Source: Roseibacillus sp. (GTDB lineage Bacteria > Verrucomicrobiota > Verrucomicrobiia > Verrucomicrobiales > Akkermansiaceae). Taken from it: 64,000 nt of DNA. Below, piece by piece: positions 63,107 to 64,000 of this stretch. The stretch's first letter is position 1; every line of letters starts with the position of its first letter. The notes under the pieces were generated by a model that did not search any database, had not been told where the DNA came from, and saw only the letters and a program-made list of their open reading frames with translations. The position numbers were made by a program, and so were the translations under genes. The stretch covers positions 1 through 64,000 of the forward strand of contig JAQWTV010000110.1 in assembly GCA_029242545.1 (NCBI GenBank), in the 5' to 3' direction.

Positions 63107-64000
63107 ATGAAAACCTTGTATTCTCGGGTAATCGCTACCCACGTCGCTGCCGCTCTCCTGATCTTAAGTCCACCCGCCGACGCCCAACTGGCTGCCTCCG
63201 GCACTCCCGGTGATCGCGCCGTCTACACGATTGGCACCGGGGCCAGTATCGAGCCTGGGCTGGGAAATTCTGTCGCTCATAATTTTGCCACCACCGCAGT
63301 CGAAGATACTGCCGATAGTTTCGATCTCCAAGCCGGTGGTGCCGTCAACCTCACAGCTGGTCACCATCTGGTCATCTATGGCACCCGCTACCTCAACACC
63401 AATCCCGGGATTGCAAGCCGTGCCGGTCTCGACAATACCATCCTGATCAATGGTTCGCCCATTTCCTACGGTGCGGCCTCGAGCTACTCCCGTGATGGCG
63501 ACAACAACAATAATTTCGTCCGCGGTGGCTCGATCGTAGAGGTAGCCCAAGGCGACTCTGTAGGATTTGAATCGAAGCGCACTGATAACAATGCTCAACT
63601 AAGAATCGCTCAGGAGGATGCTGACCTTCAGCTTGTTAAACTCGACGACAGCCTTAGTTACCTGCGCCTGAGAGCGAGCGCCAACGCTGCTAACCTGATG
63701 AGTAATACCTCAGCAGGCCCCTCCACAGTCAGTTATGACGTGCAGGACGAAATCGACGCGGGATTCACACATACTAGTGGAAGCGGCGATATTACCCTCG
63801 ACGAAGCGGGACGCTATCTCGTCTTCGCCAACACCGGCTTCCGGATCAGCGGTGGCAACCGACACCGCCAGAGTATCACCCAGCGACTCGCCCTCGATGG
63901 AACTCCCGTAGAGGACTCCTCCACGGTGGTCTATATGCGCTATTCTGGCTCAGGGGACGGTCTTGGCGGTCTTATGGTAACCGGGGCGAGCTCCGTTGGC
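63107..64000 (+). CDS. Secreted repeat surface protein, 5' part (runs off the right edge)
   Basis: This frame is absent from the ORF track because it has no stop in the window. It is open for 298 codons from ATG 63107 to base 64000. The product starts with MKTLYSRVIATHVAAALLIL and a likely cleavage after PPADA. It continues with a beta-rich repeat: VNLTAGHHLVIYGTRYL ... DNTILINGSPI near residues 83-123 and a second, similar stretch ITLDEAGRYLVFANTGFRI ... QRLALDGTPV near 227-267. The family is not one I can name; the layout suggests tandem beta-sandwich units of an adhesin or secreted surface protein. No Shine-Dalgarno sequence is visible. Confidence 0.8.
   Translation, partial: MKTLYSRVIATHVAAALLILSPPADAQLAASGTPGDRAVYTIGTGASIEPGLGNSVAHNFATTAVEDTADSFDLQAGGAVNLTAGHHLVIYGTRYLNTNPGIASRAGLDNTILINGSPISYGAASSYSRDGDNNNNFVRGGSIVEVAQGDSVGFESKRTDNNAQLRIAQEDADLQLVKLDDSLSYLRLRASANAANLMSNTSAGPSTVSYDVQDEIDAGFTHTSGSGDITLDEAGRYLVFANTGFRISGGNRHRQSITQRLALDGTPVEDSSTVVYMRYSGSGDGLGGLMVTGASSVG

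Noticed and set aside
1-64000. tRNA, rRNA, complete insertion sequences, prophage or replication origin
   Set aside because: Intergenic gaps were read on both strands; no cloverleaf-like tRNA, rRNA segment, transposase with terminal repeats, phage gene set or DnaA-box cluster was seen.

Overview
The window comes from a GC-rich (roughly 58-60% by eye) heterotrophic bacterium of the PVC superphylum, most probably a Verrucomicrobiota member. The evidence is repeated PVC hallmark families: Tat-exported DUF1501 and DUF1552 proteins paired with planctomycete-type cytochrome c proteins (PSCyt1/DUF1549/DUF1553 and DUF1587/1592/1588/1585), PVC-type CxxCH dehydrogenases, DUF1080, CotH/lamin-tail surface proteins and thrombospondin type 3 repeat proteins. 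A C-terminal segment of the type DANGDGIANGLAFLLG, followed by a beta domain ending in FLRLRIQP or FARLRIELR, resembles verrucomicrobial secreted proteins. No rRNA or ribosomal marker is present, so the phylum call is an inference. Many genes lack a clear Shine-Dalgarno sequence and several use GTG or TTG starts.

Layout. 1-513: AT-rich left edge with the 5' end of a zinc-ribbon gene. 514-4241: first cytochrome/Tat pair (PSD1 + DUF1501). 4366-8363: exported six-hairpin glycosidase with two discoidin domains, then an AmpG-like MFS importer. 8386-18411: extracellular and periplasmic catabolic genes (FSH1-like serine hydrolase, heme-fused GSDH-type sugar dehydrogenase, divergent PVC-heme dehydrogenase, CIA30, Dabb, esterase, gluconolactonase-like lipoprotein, cupin). 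18485-19930: SLC13 carboxylate transporter. 19949-27084: a five-gene minus-strand unit (SGNH esterase, PQQ-like propeller, zincin, PSD1, DUF1501). 27235-34464: secreted metzincin, PhyH dioxygenase, and a DUF1592-type cytochrome with DUF1552. 34555-40725: AbgT transporter + DUF885 peptidase, FKBP with a clear terminator, FMN reductase + an unpaired DUF1501. 40739-45426: BASS transporter and hypothetical gene opposite a three-gene plus-strand metabolic unit (HPS/KGPDC-like, MDR dehydrogenase, epimerase). 45506-50926: an 1806-aa Ca-binding-type repeat protein. 51236-56738: pdxA, PQQ-like propeller, EF-hand/SGNH-like protein, gamma-glutamyltransferase. 56945-64000: 1660-aa CotH/LamG/lamin-tail protein, DUF1080 protein, and a 3'-truncated repeat surface protein.

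Taken together, most products carry export signals, and the region reads as an outer-surface and periplasmic toolkit for attacking and oxidising polymers. Hydrolases and esterases release sugars, amino acids and acyl groups. Heme- and PQQ-like-fold proteins and the four Tat/cytochrome modules probably oxidise or process the substrates outside the cytoplasm. Dedicated importers (AmpG-like, SLC13, AbgT, BASS) bring products in, and a small cytoplasmic set completes catabolism. The biochemical role of the DUF1501/PSD1 and DUF1552/DUF1592 modules is not established, so they are the best candidates for an undescribed system. No tRNA, rRNA, CRISPR array, complete insertion sequence or prophage was recognised.
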